64,000 bases of DNA. Source: Thermoflexus hugenholtzii JAD2. Lineage in GTDB: Bacteria; Chloroflexota; Anaerolineae; Thermoflexales; Thermoflexaceae. The stretch lies in the NCBI RefSeq assembly GCF_900187885.1, contig NZ_FYEK01000028.1, forward strand, positions 112,873 to 176,872, read 5' to 3'. The translations under genes and the position numbers were made by a program. The notes under the pieces were generated by a model that was not told the origin of the DNA, made no database searches, and saw only the letters and a program-made list of their open reading frames with translations. The stretch's first letter is position 1. Each line of letters opens with the position of its first letter. Below, piece by piece: positions 1-11,351 of the stretch.

Positions 1-978
1 GAATTCGTCCTGGATCTCGCCGACGATCTCCTCCAGGATGTCCTCGATGGTGACCAGCCCGGCCACGCCGCCGTATTCGTCCACCACGATGGCCATATGG
101 ACCCGGCGCTGCTGCATCTCGCGGAGGAGGTCCACGATGCGCTTGCCCTCAGGGACGAAATACGGCGGGCGCAGGAGCTCCCGGAGGGAGACCTCCCGGA
201 TCCCATCCCGGAGCAGCCGGAGGAGATCCTTGGCGTAGAGCACGCCGACGATGTGGTCGATGGTGCCCTCATAGACGGGGATGCGGGAATAACCGGCCTG
301 GAGGATCACGTGGAGGGCCTCGGAGAGGGAGGCGGTCACCGGGATGGCCACCATGTCCGGCCGCGGCACCATGATCTCCCCGACGACGGTGTCGTGCAGC
401 TCGAAGATCGAGACGATCATCTCCTTCTCGGTGGCCTCGATGGCCCCGCCCTCTTCCCCGGCATCCACCAGGGTCCGGAGCCCGGCTTCATCCACCAGGG
501 GGGCCGCCCGCCCATCGGCGCGCGGGCTCAAGCGCGCCGCCAGACGGCGCAACGGGGCGAAGAGCCCGCGCAGGGCCAGGAGGGTGAAGGTGGCCGGGAT
601 GGCCAGGGATCGGGCGCAGCGGCTTCCCAGGGCCCGGGGCCAGGCCTCGCCAGGCCCGTGCAGCCCCCAGGCCAGGGCCAGCCAGAAAAGGAGGATCAGG
701 GCCATCGACGCCCGGCCCTGGAACAGCCCCAGCGTCCCCCACCCGGCCACTGCGAGATCCAGGAAGAGAAGGGTCAGCCGCATCGTCTGCAGCCGGATGG
801 CGCTGTCCTCGGCCAGGCGGTTCAACCATGCGGCGAGGAAACGACCCTCTTGCACCCAGGCCCGACGCTGGGCTTCCGGGAGGGCGAGGATCGCCGCTTC
901 CGAGGCCAGCACCCATGCCCGCAGCGTCAAGCCGACCAGCACCCCCCATCCAAAGACCCAGCCACTCCTGTCTTCCAT
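1..978 (-). CDS. HlyC/CorC (CNNM-type) membrane protein with CBS pair, 3' end cut by window
   Basis: The frame is open from an ATG at 978 to the left edge (326 codons seen), so the C-terminus, probably a CorC_HlyC transporter-associated domain, is outside. The first ~160 residues hold several hydrophobic segments, with an LASEAAILAL stretch resembling the SEtA signature of DUF21/CNNM domains. After it come the motif EIMVPRPDMVAI and two CBS repeats, the second containing VDEYGGVAGLVTIEDILEE, typical of the HlyC/CorC family. Such proteins are linked to magnesium or cobalt export and adenosyl ligand sensing; the transported ion here is not known. It starts 10 bases after the response regulator gene on the same strand, so the two are probably cotranscribed with the patatin gene. 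Family call is firm, function inferred. Confidence 0.85.
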   Translation of the reverse strand, partial: MEDRSGWVFGWGVLVGLTLRAWVLASEAAILALPEAQRRAWVQEGRFLAAWLNRLAEDSAIRLQTMRLTLLFLDLAVAGWGTLGLFQGRASMALILLFWLALAWGLHGPGEAWPRALGSRCARSLAIPATFTLLALRGLFAPLRRLAARLSPRADGRAAPLVDEAGLRTLVDAGEEGGAIEATEKEMIVSIFELHDTVVGEIMVPRPDMVAIPVTASLSEALHVILQAGYSRIPVYEGTIDHIVGVLYAKDLLRLLRDGIREVSLRELLRPPYFVPEGKRIVDLLREMQQRRVHMAIVVDEYGGVAGLVTIEDILEEIVGEIQDEF

Positions 979-988
979 ACGCCCCCTC

Positions 989-1663
989 TTAGGCCGATCC
1001 CAACCCCTCGTCCAGGTAGGCTTTGATGTTGTGCTCCACAGCGTACGCCGCCGCCTCGGCGCGGTTGGAGAGCCCCAGCTTGCTGAGGATGCTGCTCACG
1101 TAGTTGCGGACGGTGCCCTCGCTGAGGAAGAGGATCTGGGCGATCTCCCGGTTGGTCTTCCCCTCGGCGATCAGGGCGAGCACGCGCAGCTCCTGCTCGG
1201 TGAGGTCCCTGAAGGCGGAGGCCATGGCGCTGCGGCGGGCGGCCCGCACATGCCGGAGCAGGCGAGGGGTTACGGAAGGATCGATGAGAGCCTCCCCCCG
1301 GGCCACTCGTTCGATGGCCATGATGAGCTCGTCGCTGCCGATCTGCTTGAGCACATAGCCAGAGGCCCCGGCCTCGATGGCCTCCAGGAGGAGCTCGTCC
1401 TCCGCGTAGGAGGTCAACATGATCACCCGGGTCTCCGGGAGGGCTTCGACGATCCGCCGCGTCGCCTCGATACCGTTGCCGCCGGGGAGGCGGATATCCA
1501 TCACCACCACATCCGGGCGGTGATCCAAAGCCTTCTGAACCGCCTCCTCCGCCGAGCCCGCCTCCGCCACCACCCGGAAATCCGGGCGCCGCTCCAGCAA
1601 CGCCCGCAGGCCCACCCGCACCACTTCGTGGTCATCGACGATCATGATCCGGATCGTGCGCAT
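989..1663 (-). CDS. NarL/LuxR-family response regulator
   Basis: 224 residues, normal for the family. The N-terminal receiver domain has the acidic pair D10-D11, the phosphoacceptor D56 in [12 protein letters not shown] and the conserved lysine in YVLKQIG. The C-terminal ~65 residues form a LuxR helix-turn-helix ([21 protein letters not shown], then [20 protein letters not shown]). It should be a DNA-binding transcription regulator activated by a sensor kinase, but no histidine kinase gene is in the window, so its partner is elsewhere. The start has a GGAGGGT ribosome site. It sits 18 bases after the patatin gene and 10 before the CBS protein gene, suggesting one operon. Confidence 0.93.
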   Translation of the reverse strand: MRTIRIMIVDDHEVVRVGLRALLERRPDFRVVAEAGSAEEAVQKALDHRPDVVVMDIRLPGGNGIEATRRIVEALPETRVIMLTSYAEDELLLEAIEAGASGYVLKQIGSDELIMAIERVARGEALIDPSVTPRLLRHVRAARRSAMASAFRDLTEQELRVLALIAEGKTNREIAQILFLSEGTVRNYVSSILSKLGLSNRAEAAAYAVEHNIKAYLDEGLGSA

Positions 1664-1681
1664 TTGGGAACGACCCTCCGT

Positions 1682-2575
1682 TCAGGCCGCTTGAGGAAGA
1701 AGACGGCGCAACCAGCGGGGCTGGCTCATCGCCCGTTCCAGCCCGGCCAGGGCGGCCCGCGCCGCCCGCTCTCCCCGCTCCAGGATCTCCGGCGCCCGGT
1801 CCAGGGCGAACACCGGGATGTCCCCGGTGGGGACCCGGATCAGCCAGTCCGGGGGCGTCCGGGCCAGGCGGGCCTCTGTGATCCACCGGGCCATGATGCC
1901 CACCGAGCCGAACACCACCTCCAGCGTCCGGCTCCAGCGTGCCCGCCGGGTCAGCCAGCGGATCAGCAGCGGGCCTGGCAGCTCCTCGGGCAGGCGGCGA
2001 TCGCCGCCGGACCTCATCGGTCCAGAGAGATCCACTCCGATGACGAAGGTGGCCCCCAGGCCTCGGGCCACATCCACCGGCAACGGGTTGAGGACCCCGC
2101 CGTCGATCAAGCGCCGGCCCTGCCAGAGAACCGGCGGGAAGACACCCGGGAAGGCGCTGGTCGCCAGCATGGCCTCCACCAGCGGACCTCGATCCAGCCA
2201 GATCTCCTCTCCGGTGTCCAGGTCCACCGCCACCGCCGCGAAGCGAATAGGCAGCTCCTCGATCCGCACCTCCCCTACCGCTTCCCGCAGGAGGCGGGCC
2301 AGCCCCCGCGTGCTGACCAGCGCCGTCCCATCGGGATCCAGGCGCATGAACATCCGCCAGCCGATGCGGCGGGCCAGGGCCTCGATGGCCTCCGGGGAGA
2401 GCCCGGCTGCGAACAGGCCGCCCACGATGCCCCCTGCGCTGGTGCCGGTGACCACCGCCGGCCGCCAGCCCGCCTCCACCAGCACCCGGAGCACCCGGAT
2501 GTGGGCGAAGCCCCGGGCGCCCCCGCCGCTCAGGGCGATCCCTAGCCGATGCCGCTGTCCGAGCTCCCAGCGCAT
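1682..2575 (-). CDS. Patatin-like phospholipase (RssA type)
   Basis: A 297-residue patatin-fold acyl hydrolase. It has the oxyanion glycine motif SGGGARGFAH near the N-terminus, the nucleophile motif GTSAGG and the catalytic aspartate motif DGGVLNPLP, so the Ser-Asp dyad is complete. The family cleaves fatty acids from phospholipids or other lipids; the substrate here cannot be told. A longer reading frame runs upstream to 2713, but the ATG at 2575 is chosen because GGGAGAAGG lies 8 bases before it and the homology starts just after. A TATAAT-like hexamer lies on this strand at 2619-2624, without a good -35. It is the first gene of the minus-strand set with the response regulator and CBS protein. 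Confidence 0.9.
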   Translation of the reverse strand: MRWELGQRHRLGIALSGGGARGFAHIRVLRVLVEAGWRPAVVTGTSAGGIVGGLFAAGLSPEAIEALARRIGWRMFMRLDPDGTALVSTRGLARLLREAVGEVRIEELPIRFAAVAVDLDTGEEIWLDRGPLVEAMLATSAFPGVFPPVLWQGRRLIDGGVLNPLPVDVARGLGATFVIGVDLSGPMRSGGDRRLPEELPGPLLIRWLTRRARWSRTLEVVFGSVGIMARWITEARLARTPPDWLIRVPTGDIPVFALDRAPEILERGERAARAALAGLERAMSQPRWLRRLLPQAA

Positions 2576-2754
2576 CGTGGGTCCTTCTCCCTGTCCGAAT
2601 TTTCGATCTCCCAGGGGAATTATACGGATCCCGGGGGAGTCTTGCGAAAGCCGACGAGGCCCCTGGATACGGTGGATCTGCGGCTTAACCTTGATCTCCC
2701 CTTCACCGCTCAATTCAGGTTACAATTTCGGAAAACCTTGGGGAGGGGAGGACG

Positions 2755-3909
2755 ATGCCCTTATGGACCCGTCGGCGGTTGCTGCAGCAACTTGGGGGAC
2801 TGGGCCTGGGCCTGGTGGCCGGAGCCTGCGGGCGGATGCTGGAGACGCTCACCCCTACCTCCTCCCCGACGCCGCGTCCTGACCCCAGCCCGACGCCCTG
2901 GCCTTCGCCCACCGCCACGGCGATCCCGACCGACACGCCCATCCCGCCCTCCCCCACCCCGGCCCCCACGCCGACCAAGACCCCGTGGCCGCCCTTCCCC
3001 CGGCCCAGCAAGCTGGGGATCGTCGTCCAGTGGTTCCGGGACGTCCACATTGTGAGCCTGATCGTGAACACCCGGATGCGGGTGGTGAAGATCATCGACG
3101 ATTTCGGACGGGCACCGGAGATCAAAGCGGCCTCCCCCAACACCGTCCTCATCGGGCGCATCACCCGCAACCACAACTTCGGCTTTGAGGAGCATCTCCG
3201 GGACGGCCGGACGGATATGCGGGCGGCGGCGGAGTGGTATGTCAACCGGTTCATGGACATCTATCTGGCGAACCCGTTGATCGACTACTGGGAGGGGCAC
3301 AACGAGCCCCGTCCCCACAACCATGAAGTCATGCGCCTCTTCGCCCAGTTCGAGATCGAGCGGATGAAACTGATGGCCCAGCGGGGCCTCAAGTGCGCCA
3401 TCGGGAACTTCCCCAACGGCTCGCCGGACCTGGAGCTGTGGGTGGATTTCCTTCCGGCCCTCCAGACCGCCCGGCAGCTCGGCGGGATCCTGGCCCTTCA
3501 CGAATACGCCTCCCCCACCCTCGACGCCGGGGTGGATCCCCAGACCGGGGAGGGCTGGTTCACCCTGCGCTACCGCAAGGTCTATCGCTATATGGTCCCC
3601 CGGGAATATCAAATCCCCATTGTGATCACAGAGCTGGGGATTGACGACGTTCCCACTTTCCATGGGCCGCCCTCCCGGGGCTGGCGCAATTACCTGAGCT
3701 ACTGGGCCCAGCGAGGCTTCGGGGATCCCCATTACTTTTACCTGCGCCAGCTCTGGTGGTATGACGAGGAGCTCCAGAAGGACGATTACGTGCTGGGGGC
3801 GACGGTTTACGTCGCGGGGGCTTTTGAGGAATGGGCTTCCTACGAGATCATGGTGGAGCCCTTCCGGGAGATGTTCGAAGATTACCTGCGGGCGCATCCG
3901 AACCCATGA
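2755..3909 (+). CDS. Exported Tat-type lipoprotein with glycoside-hydrolase-like TIM barrel
   Basis: 384 residues. The N-terminus has a twin-arginine-like motif (TRRRLLQQLGG), a hydrophobic stretch and a plausible lipobox ending in AGAC, so it should be exported and lipid anchored. Residues ~40-80 are a Thr/Pro/Ser-rich linker full of SPTP-like repeats. The globular part contains WEGHNEP, resembling the acid/base Asn-Glu-Pro of clan GH-A glycosidases, and VITELGIDD, resembling the nucleophile strand Thr-Glu. I therefore infer a secreted clan GH-A-like hydrolase or a sugar-binding relative; no specific GH family is recognised. The ATG follows a GGGGAGGGGAGG ribosome site. Its stop overlaps the maf start (ATGA), so the two are translationally coupled. 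Confidence 0.7.
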   Translation: MPLWTRRRLLQQLGGLGLGLVAGACGRMLETLTPTSSPTPRPDPSPTPWPSPTATAIPTDTPIPPSPTPAPTPTKTPWPPFPRPSKLGIVVQWFRDVHIVSLIVNTRMRVVKIIDDFGRAPEIKAASPNTVLIGRITRNHNFGFEEHLRDGRTDMRAAAEWYVNRFMDIYLANPLIDYWEGHNEPRPHNHEVMRLFAQFEIERMKLMAQRGLKCAIGNFPNGSPDLELWVDFLPALQTARQLGGILALHEYASPTLDAGVDPQTGEGWFTLRYRKVYRYMVPREYQIPIVITELGIDDVPTFHGPPSRGWRNYLSYWAQRGFGDPHYFYLRQLWWYDEELQKDDYVLGATVYVAGAFEEWASYEIMVEPFREMFEDYLRAHPNP

Positions 3910-4562
3910 TCCCGGAGCGCTGGGTCCTGGCTTCCGCCTCGCCGCGACGTCGCGCGCTGATCGCGCTCCTCGGGCATCCCGTGGAAGTCCTCCCGGTGGA
4001 GATCGATGAAAGCCCAAGGCCGGGCGAGGGGCCGCCTGCCTGCGCCGCCCGGCTGGCCCGGGCCAAGGTCGAGGCGGCCCGCCTTCAGGCCCCTGAGGCG
4101 CTGATCCTGGCGGCGGACACCGTGGTGGATCTGGAAGGGCAGATCCTGGGCAAGCCGGCCGACGCCGAGGAGGCGCGGGCGATGCTGCGCGCCCTGCGTG
4201 GGCGCACCCATCAGGTCCACACCGCTGTGGCGGTCCATCACCCGCTTCGGGGTGAGACGTGGGTGGAGGTGGCCACGACCCAGGTGATCATGCGTTCCTA
4301 CGCCGACGAAGAGATCGAGGCGTATCTGGCCACGGGGGATCCCTTCGACAAGGCAGGGGCCTATGCTGTTCAGCATCCAACTTTCCGGCCGGCGGCGGCC
4401 GTTGTGGGGTGCTACGCCGCTGTGGTCGGCCTTCCCCTCTGCCACCTAGCGCGGATCCTGCGGCGCTGGGGCTGGGCACCGCCCGCCGATCTCCCCGATC
4501 GCTGCCAGGCCGCCCTCGCCCATCGCTGCTCCGTTTACCCGGAGATCCTGAACGCCCGCTGA
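3906..4562 (+). CDS. maf: Maf family nucleoside triphosphate pyrophosphatase
   Basis: 218 residues. The N-terminal signature LASASPRRRALI (S-x-S-x-R-R), the ESPRPGE region, the catalytic-base region AADTVV and the GKP loop are those of Maf/YhdE house-cleaning enzymes, which hydrolyse dTTP, UTP or modified nucleotides to monophosphates. GDPFDKAGAYAVQ is the conserved C-terminal motif. The start at 3906 overlaps the upstream stop by four bases. A tail of ~30 residues after the Maf fold is longer than usual and has no recognised motif. Cytoplasmic. Family assignment is secure, exact nucleotide preference is not. Confidence 0.92.
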   Translation: MIPERWVLASASPRRRALIALLGHPVEVLPVEIDESPRPGEGPPACAARLARAKVEAARLQAPEALILAADTVVDLEGQILGKPADAEEARAMLRALRGRTHQVHTAVAVHHPLRGETWVEVATTQVIMRSYADEEIEAYLATGDPFDKAGAYAVQHPTFRPAAAVVGCYAAVVGLPLCHLARILRRWGWAPPADLPDRCQAALAHRCSVYPEILNAR

Positions 4563-4665
4563 AGAAACGACTTCCGTCCTCTCCACTGGAGTTCCCCTGA
4601 CAGCTCCTTGAAGTCGATCCACCAAATTTTGGAAACCTATTGACGGCCATCCCATGCCATCCTAA

Positions 4666-4785
4666 GAACTCATCTCAAAACTCTCCAAGCAATGAGGGAG
4701 CAGGCAAGGAACGCCCATTGCTCCTCGCTCCGCTCCCGAAACGCCATCGCCTCCCCCTGGATCAGGTTCCTCAAGATCGAGGATA

Positions 4786-4814
<29 letters not shown>
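4666..4814. mobile_element. 149-bp MITE-like element with 16-bp perfect terminal inverted repeats
   Basis: The two ends, 4666-4681 and 4799-4814, are perfect 16-bp inverted copies (GAACTCATCTCAAAAC and its complement). The minus strand inside reads as a 25-residue frame that starts MAFRERSEEQWAF, like the N-terminus of IS5-type transposases, and runs straight into LACSLIAWRVLR, like their C-terminus, ending at a TGA inside the terminal repeat. This is what an IS5-family element with a large internal deletion would look like. A clear target duplication is not visible (flanks CCTAA and CTGAA). The element lies at the 3' end of thiE and supplies that gene's last codons and stop. Confidence 0.7.
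4670..4747 (-). pseudogene. Remnant transposase reading frame (N- and C-terminal ends joined)
   Basis: A 25-codon frame from ATG at 4747 to TGA at 4670. The first 13 residues resemble the opening of IS5-family transposases (M-x-F-R-E-x-S-x-E-Q-W-A) and the last 12 resemble their closing helix; the catalytic DDE core is absent. It cannot be an active transposase. The identification rests on recalled family patterns rather than an alignment. Confidence 0.5.
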
Positions 4815-6227
<1,413 letters not shown>

Positions 6228-6294
6228 TCACCCCCTCGATCGAAGCAATGGGTCACGGCAAAAGCCGCTCTGCCAATCATCGTTCTTCCCGACA

Positions 6295-6547
6295 GGGGAC
6301 TTTAGCCCTGAACCTCGGTCCTCGATGGCGCAAGTTCGCGGCGGAAGCCGCTCCTACAAAATACAAAAATTGATCTTTGGTAGGAGGGACTTTAGCCCCG
6401 AACCCCCGTCTTCGATGACACGAGGGCGCGGCGGAAGCCGCTCCTACAACATAGATGCCGAAATGAATTTCGGCTTACAAAGGGGCTTCAGCCCCACATC
6501 TTCACCTTCGATGGCCCAAAGTCGCGGCACAAGCCGCTCTTGCCCCT
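6295..6547. repeat. Three spaced ~66-bp copies of a mosaic palindromic repeat
   Basis: Copies lie at about 6295-6360, 6383-6450 and 6481-6547. Each has an outer palindrome (GGGGCTTCAGCCCC or GACTTTAGCCC forms), a middle TTCGATG, and an end module GCGGCGGAAGCCGCTCCTAC. Between the last two copies is a separate palindrome GCCGAAATGAATTTCGGC (6458-6475 region). The same units occur inverted at 52742-52910 and singly at 42677-42698. The block fills the thiS-thiG gap; an open frame across it only translates the repeats and is not a gene. Confidence 0.8.
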
Positions 6548-6571
6548 ACATGCCCACGGTTTACAGGGCTT

Positions 6572-6799
6572 TCATCCACCGGCCACCGCGTGGACGATCT
6601 CCACACGGTCCCCCGGCTGAAGGGCGACGCGCTCCCATTCGGAACGTGGGATCACCGTAGCGTTGACCGCCACCGCGATCCCCGGCCGGTCCGGGTCCAG
6701 GCCCAGGCGGGCCAGCAGCTCCCGGATGGTCCCCGGCTGATAGGAATAGGGCTGCCCATTGACGGTCAGGATTGCTTCCGACGTTCCGGTGCGCTCCAT
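6572..6799 (-). CDS. thiS: Sulfur carrier protein ThiS
   Basis: 75 residues with the ubiquitin-like pattern: LTVNGQPYSY at the start, TIRELLARLGL, VAVNATVIPRSEW, GDRVEIVHAVAGG at the end. The C-terminal Gly-Gly is adenylated and thiocarboxylated to carry sulfur to ThiG. The ATG at 6799 is chosen because GGGAGGTG precedes it by five bases; an upstream ATG at 6829 lies inside thiO. It begins four bases after the thiO stop, so translation is probably coupled. Confidence 0.95.
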   Translation of the reverse strand: MERTGTSEAILTVNGQPYSYQPGTIRELLARLGLDPDRPGIAVAVNATVIPRSEWERVALQPGDRVEIVHAVAGG

Positions 6800-6803
6800 C
6801 GCT

Positions 6804-7955
6804 TCACCTCCCGGATCCCGAAGGGGCAACCGGCGCCCTGGATCGGAACCGCTCCAGGGTGAAGGGCTTGGCGATCTCGGGGAGCTCCCCCCGGGCGATC
6901 AGATGGTGGATCGCATAGGCAGTGATCGGGGCCAGCAGGATGCCGTTGCGGTAATGCCCCGTGGCCAGGATCAGGCCCTCCACCCCCGTCGGCCCCAGGA
7001 TGGGGGCATCGTCCCGGCTCCCGGGCCGGAAGCCCGCCCACATCTCCACGATGGGCAGCTCGTCGATGCCCGGCAGCATCTCCCAGGCCCCCCGCAACAA
7101 CCGGAAGATGCCCCCCGCCGTGAGACTGGCGTCGAACCCCTTTTCCTCCACGGTGGCCCCAATGAGCAGCCGGCCGTCCCGTCGGGGCACCAGATAGGCG
7201 TCCGGCCCCCAGACGACGTGCCGGATCAGCGGGGCCTCCGGAGGCATCTGCACGGCCAGCATCTGGCCCTTGACCGGGCGGACCGGCGGGCGGACCTCTT
7301 CGGGGAGACCGGGGATCTGGGCGGACCACGCCCCGGCGGCCAGGATGACGGTGCGGGCCTCCAGGAACCCCCGGGTCAGGCGCACGCCCAGGACCCGGTT
7401 CTCATCGATCACGATCCCGGTCACCTCCGTGTGCTCCCGCAGGCGACCCCCGGCCCGCCGGAAGGCTTCGACCAGCGCCCGGGCGACCTTCCGGTTGTCC
7501 ACCTGATGATCCTGCGGGCTGTAAATGGCGGCCACCACGGAGCGGGAGAGGTGCGGCTCCATCCGCCGCGCCTCGTAGCCGGAGAGCCACTCCGTAGGCA
7601 ACCCCTGGCCCCGTTGGAATTCATAGAGGAACCTCAATCGTTCCGCGTCGTCCCGATCCAGGGCCACCACCAGGGTGCCTTCGTCCCGGTAATCCACCGG
7701 GATGCCGGAGGCGGCCTCCAGCTCCCGGGCGAAGTCCGCCCACATGTCACGGCTGGCCCGCAGCAGGGGCAGCAGCCCCTCCTCGCCGGGCTCCGCCTCG
7801 GCATGGGGGGCCAGCATCCCGGCCGCCGCCCAGGTCGCCCCCAGGCCCGCGCCTCCGCGCTCCAGGAGGGTGACCGGATACCCGGAGCGGGCCAGGAACC
7901 AGCCGATGGAGAGCCCGCAGATGCCGCCCCCGACGATCACGATCTCCTCTTTCAT
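6804..7955 (-). CDS. thiO: Glycine oxidase ThiO
   Basis: 383-residue FAD-dependent amine oxidase of the DAO family. The N-terminus has the dinucleotide fold IVGGGICGLSIGW and E at the end of the second strand (LLERG); further motifs are GATWAAAGMLAPHAE and, near the C-terminus, ATGHYRNGILLAP. ThiO oxidises glycine to dehydroglycine for ThiG, using oxygen. It is the first gene of the operon, 123 bases downstream of the TPP riboswitch, with an AGGAG ribosome site. Position before thiS and thiG makes glycine oxidase much more likely than another D-amino acid oxidase. Confidence 0.93.
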   Translation of the reverse strand: MKEEIVIVGGGICGLSIGWFLARSGYPVTLLERGGAGLGATWAAAGMLAPHAEAEPGEEGLLPLLRASRDMWADFARELEAASGIPVDYRDEGTLVVALDRDDAERLRFLYEFQRGQGLPTEWLSGYEARRMEPHLSRSVVAAIYSPQDHQVDNRKVARALVEAFRRAGGRLREHTEVTGIVIDENRVLGVRLTRGFLEARTVILAAGAWSAQIPGLPEEVRPPVRPVKGQMLAVQMPPEAPLIRHVVWGPDAYLVPRRDGRLLIGATVEEKGFDASLTAGGIFRLLRGAWEMLPGIDELPIVEMWAGFRPGSRDDAPILGPTGVEGLILATGHYRNGILLAPITAYAIHHLIARGELPEIAKPFTLERFRSRAPVAPSGSGR

Positions 7956-8077
7956 CGCTTCGCTCCTATCCTTCGAAGGACAGAGCCCTGTAAAGCCGCT
8001 TTCCCGTTGCGGATCTCCGGGCGAAGGGAGCCAGGGGGCCGAAGGAGGCAGAAGGGGTGAGATCTGCGGCGCGCCCG

Positions 8078-8168
8078 CTTTCCCTCCGCCGGCATGATCC
8101 GGATCAGGTTCGAGGGGTCGGCGGCGGATTCGGCCGCCCTCTCAGCCCGGCTCACCCGGACTCCCCCA
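8078..8168 (-). ncRNA. TPP riboswitch (THI element)
   Basis: On the minus strand the sequence has the conserved core GGGCTGAGAG, a variable P3 hairpin, then CCCTCGAACCTGATCCGGAT, ATGCCGGCGGAGGGAAAG. These are the hallmark segments of the thiamine pyrophosphate aptamer. It lies between the promoter at 8190-8218 and thiO, so it should repress thiO-thiS-thiG-thiE when TPP is plentiful. I could not decide whether the expression platform acts on transcription or on ribosome access. Confidence 0.95.
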
Positions 8169-8189
8169 ACGGACCCGCGCCCATGCGGA

Positions 8190-8218
8190 GTTCTAATCCC
8201 TTCCGCCCGCGGCGTCAA
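8190..8218 (-). promoter_or_regulatory. Promoter of the thiamin operon
   Basis: TTGACG (8213-8218 on the minus strand), a 17-base spacer and TAGAAC (8190-8195). The start point would be about 15 bases before the riboswitch. It abuts the stop codon of the upstream gene. Confidence 0.7.
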
Positions 8219-9469
8219 CTATTGAAGGGGCTCCCCCAGGGCGCGGCGCAGGCCGGCAAGGTCGGTGATGAACAGCATACGGAAGAGGAAAGCGCGCAGG
8301 GAGGGGCTCTGGGCCCACAGCCGGCGGACCCGCGGGCCGATGGGGTCCTCGGCGCCGGCCGCCCCCTCCTCCGCGGCGTAGGCCCCGTAGAAGGCGAAGT
8401 AGGCCTGGTTCAGCTTCCGCAGGGCGTAACCGTGGGCGACGAAAACCCGCCGACGGGCTTCCATATAGAGCTCCGCCCGGCGGACCTCACCCTGGGCCAG
8501 CAGGCGTTCCACCACGGTGCGGGTCTTCGCCAGCTCCCGGCCGAAATCGAAGGCCGGCCGTTCCGGGGGAGCCGGCGCGGGGGCCGCGTCCGCTGGCGGA
8601 GGCGGGAGATCCTCGGGGTAGAAACGGGCCAGCCAGGCGCGGCCCAAGGCCTTCCCGGCCAGATCGGCGACGGTCTCGTTGATGGTGCGGGCCTCCGGGC
8701 GGTCGTAAAACCACCCTAACGGCCCCATGAAGAGCCAGTGATGGATCCACTCGTGGGCGATGATCTCCGTGAGCTCAGGCAGCCCGGTGGCCTCCATGAT
8801 CATCGCCGGGTAGAAGGCCAGGCCGCCCAGGGGCACCACCAGGGAGGAGACGTGGAGCTGCCCATCCACCCGCCGCTCCAGGCGATCCATCTCGTCGGCG
8901 GTGAGGTCGGCCCGCAGGGGGAAGGAGGTGGTGAGGGCGATGCGCTCCCGCGGGGAGAGGACCATCAGGTTCGGCATGGCCGTCAGGCGAATCTGAACGG
9001 GGGGGATCGGCTGGCCCAGGAGGGCCAGCCCCTCTTGGGCCAGGATCACGCCGAGCTGCTCGGAGAGGATGGCCTCGGCCAGAGGACGGAGGACTTGAGT
9101 CCGTCCGTGGGCCTCCTCCCACCGCCTCCGGAGCGCGGCGATGGCGCCCGGATCCGGCGGGGTCGGCCCGGAGACCTCCCGTTCCAGGGCGGCCGCCGCC
9201 TCCCGGGCCTCCGACAAGCGCTGGAGGTAGCGCCGCACTGCCCGGCGCTGGGTCTCGTCGTCCAGGAAGGCCTGAGGGTTCGCTACGGAGAGAAGAAGCT
9301 TCTCCGCCCAGGCCTGAAGGGCCCATTCCGGGAAGTAAAAGCTTTCCCCCTGAAGCAGGAGGGTCAGACGGGTCTCCAGGGAACGGGAGGGCTCGGAGGC
9401 CGGGAGGCTCAAGGTTAGGAGGGCGACCAGCCCCAGGCCCAGGCCGATGCGGAGCCAGCGAACGCGCAT
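8219..9469 (-). CDS. Membrane-anchored or secreted HEXXH metallopeptidase-like protein, unknown family
   Basis: 416 residues. The N-terminus has a charged start and one hydrophobic segment (residues ~5-24) that is a signal peptide or anchor. H239-E-W-I-H243 is a gluzincin-type zinc motif and NETVADLAG (E265) about 22 residues later could give the third ligand, so a zinc peptidase fold is likely. A Pro/Ala-rich insert follows at ~290-310. No peptidase family is recognised, and proteolytic activity is inferred only from the motif. It precedes the thiamin operon on the same strand but that operon has its own promoter, so no functional link is implied. Confidence 0.7.
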   Translation of the reverse strand: MRVRWLRIGLGLGLVALLTLSLPASEPSRSLETRLTLLLQGESFYFPEWALQAWAEKLLLSVANPQAFLDDETQRRAVRRYLQRLSEAREAAAALEREVSGPTPPDPGAIAALRRRWEEAHGRTQVLRPLAEAILSEQLGVILAQEGLALLGQPIPPVQIRLTAMPNLMVLSPRERIALTTSFPLRADLTADEMDRLERRVDGQLHVSSLVVPLGGLAFYPAMIMEATGLPELTEIIAHEWIHHWLFMGPLGWFYDRPEARTINETVADLAGKALGRAWLARFYPEDLPPPPADAAPAPAPPERPAFDFGRELAKTRTVVERLLAQGEVRRAELYMEARRRVFVAHGYALRKLNQAYFAFYGAYAAEEGAAGAEDPIGPRVRRLWAQSPSLRAFLFRMLFITDLAGLRRALGEPLQ

Positions 9470-9535
9470 AAGGGCATTCCCGATGATCGCAGATCCCTCC
9501 CCCGGCAGGCGCTTCCCCGATCTGCGGGATCCGGC

Positions 9536-11218
<1,683 letters not shown>

Positions 11219-11351
11219 GGCACCCTCCGGCCCGGGATCTCTCTTGCGGCGAGGCTTATCGCCATTATATGCGAGAGGAGAGAGAGGCAACAAACGATCG
11301 TCCGATCTCCCCTCCGGATGGGAGGCGGTGGGGACGAGGAGGCTCCGACGC

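Noticed and set aside
344..2545. 733-codon open frame on the plus strand
   Set aside because: Antisense to the CBS protein, response regulator and patatin genes; Arg/Pro/Gln-rich translation typical of GC-rich shadow frames.
6325..6660. 111-codon frame over the thiS-thiG gap
   Set aside because: Translates the palindromic repeats (recurrent GGSRSY), not a gene.
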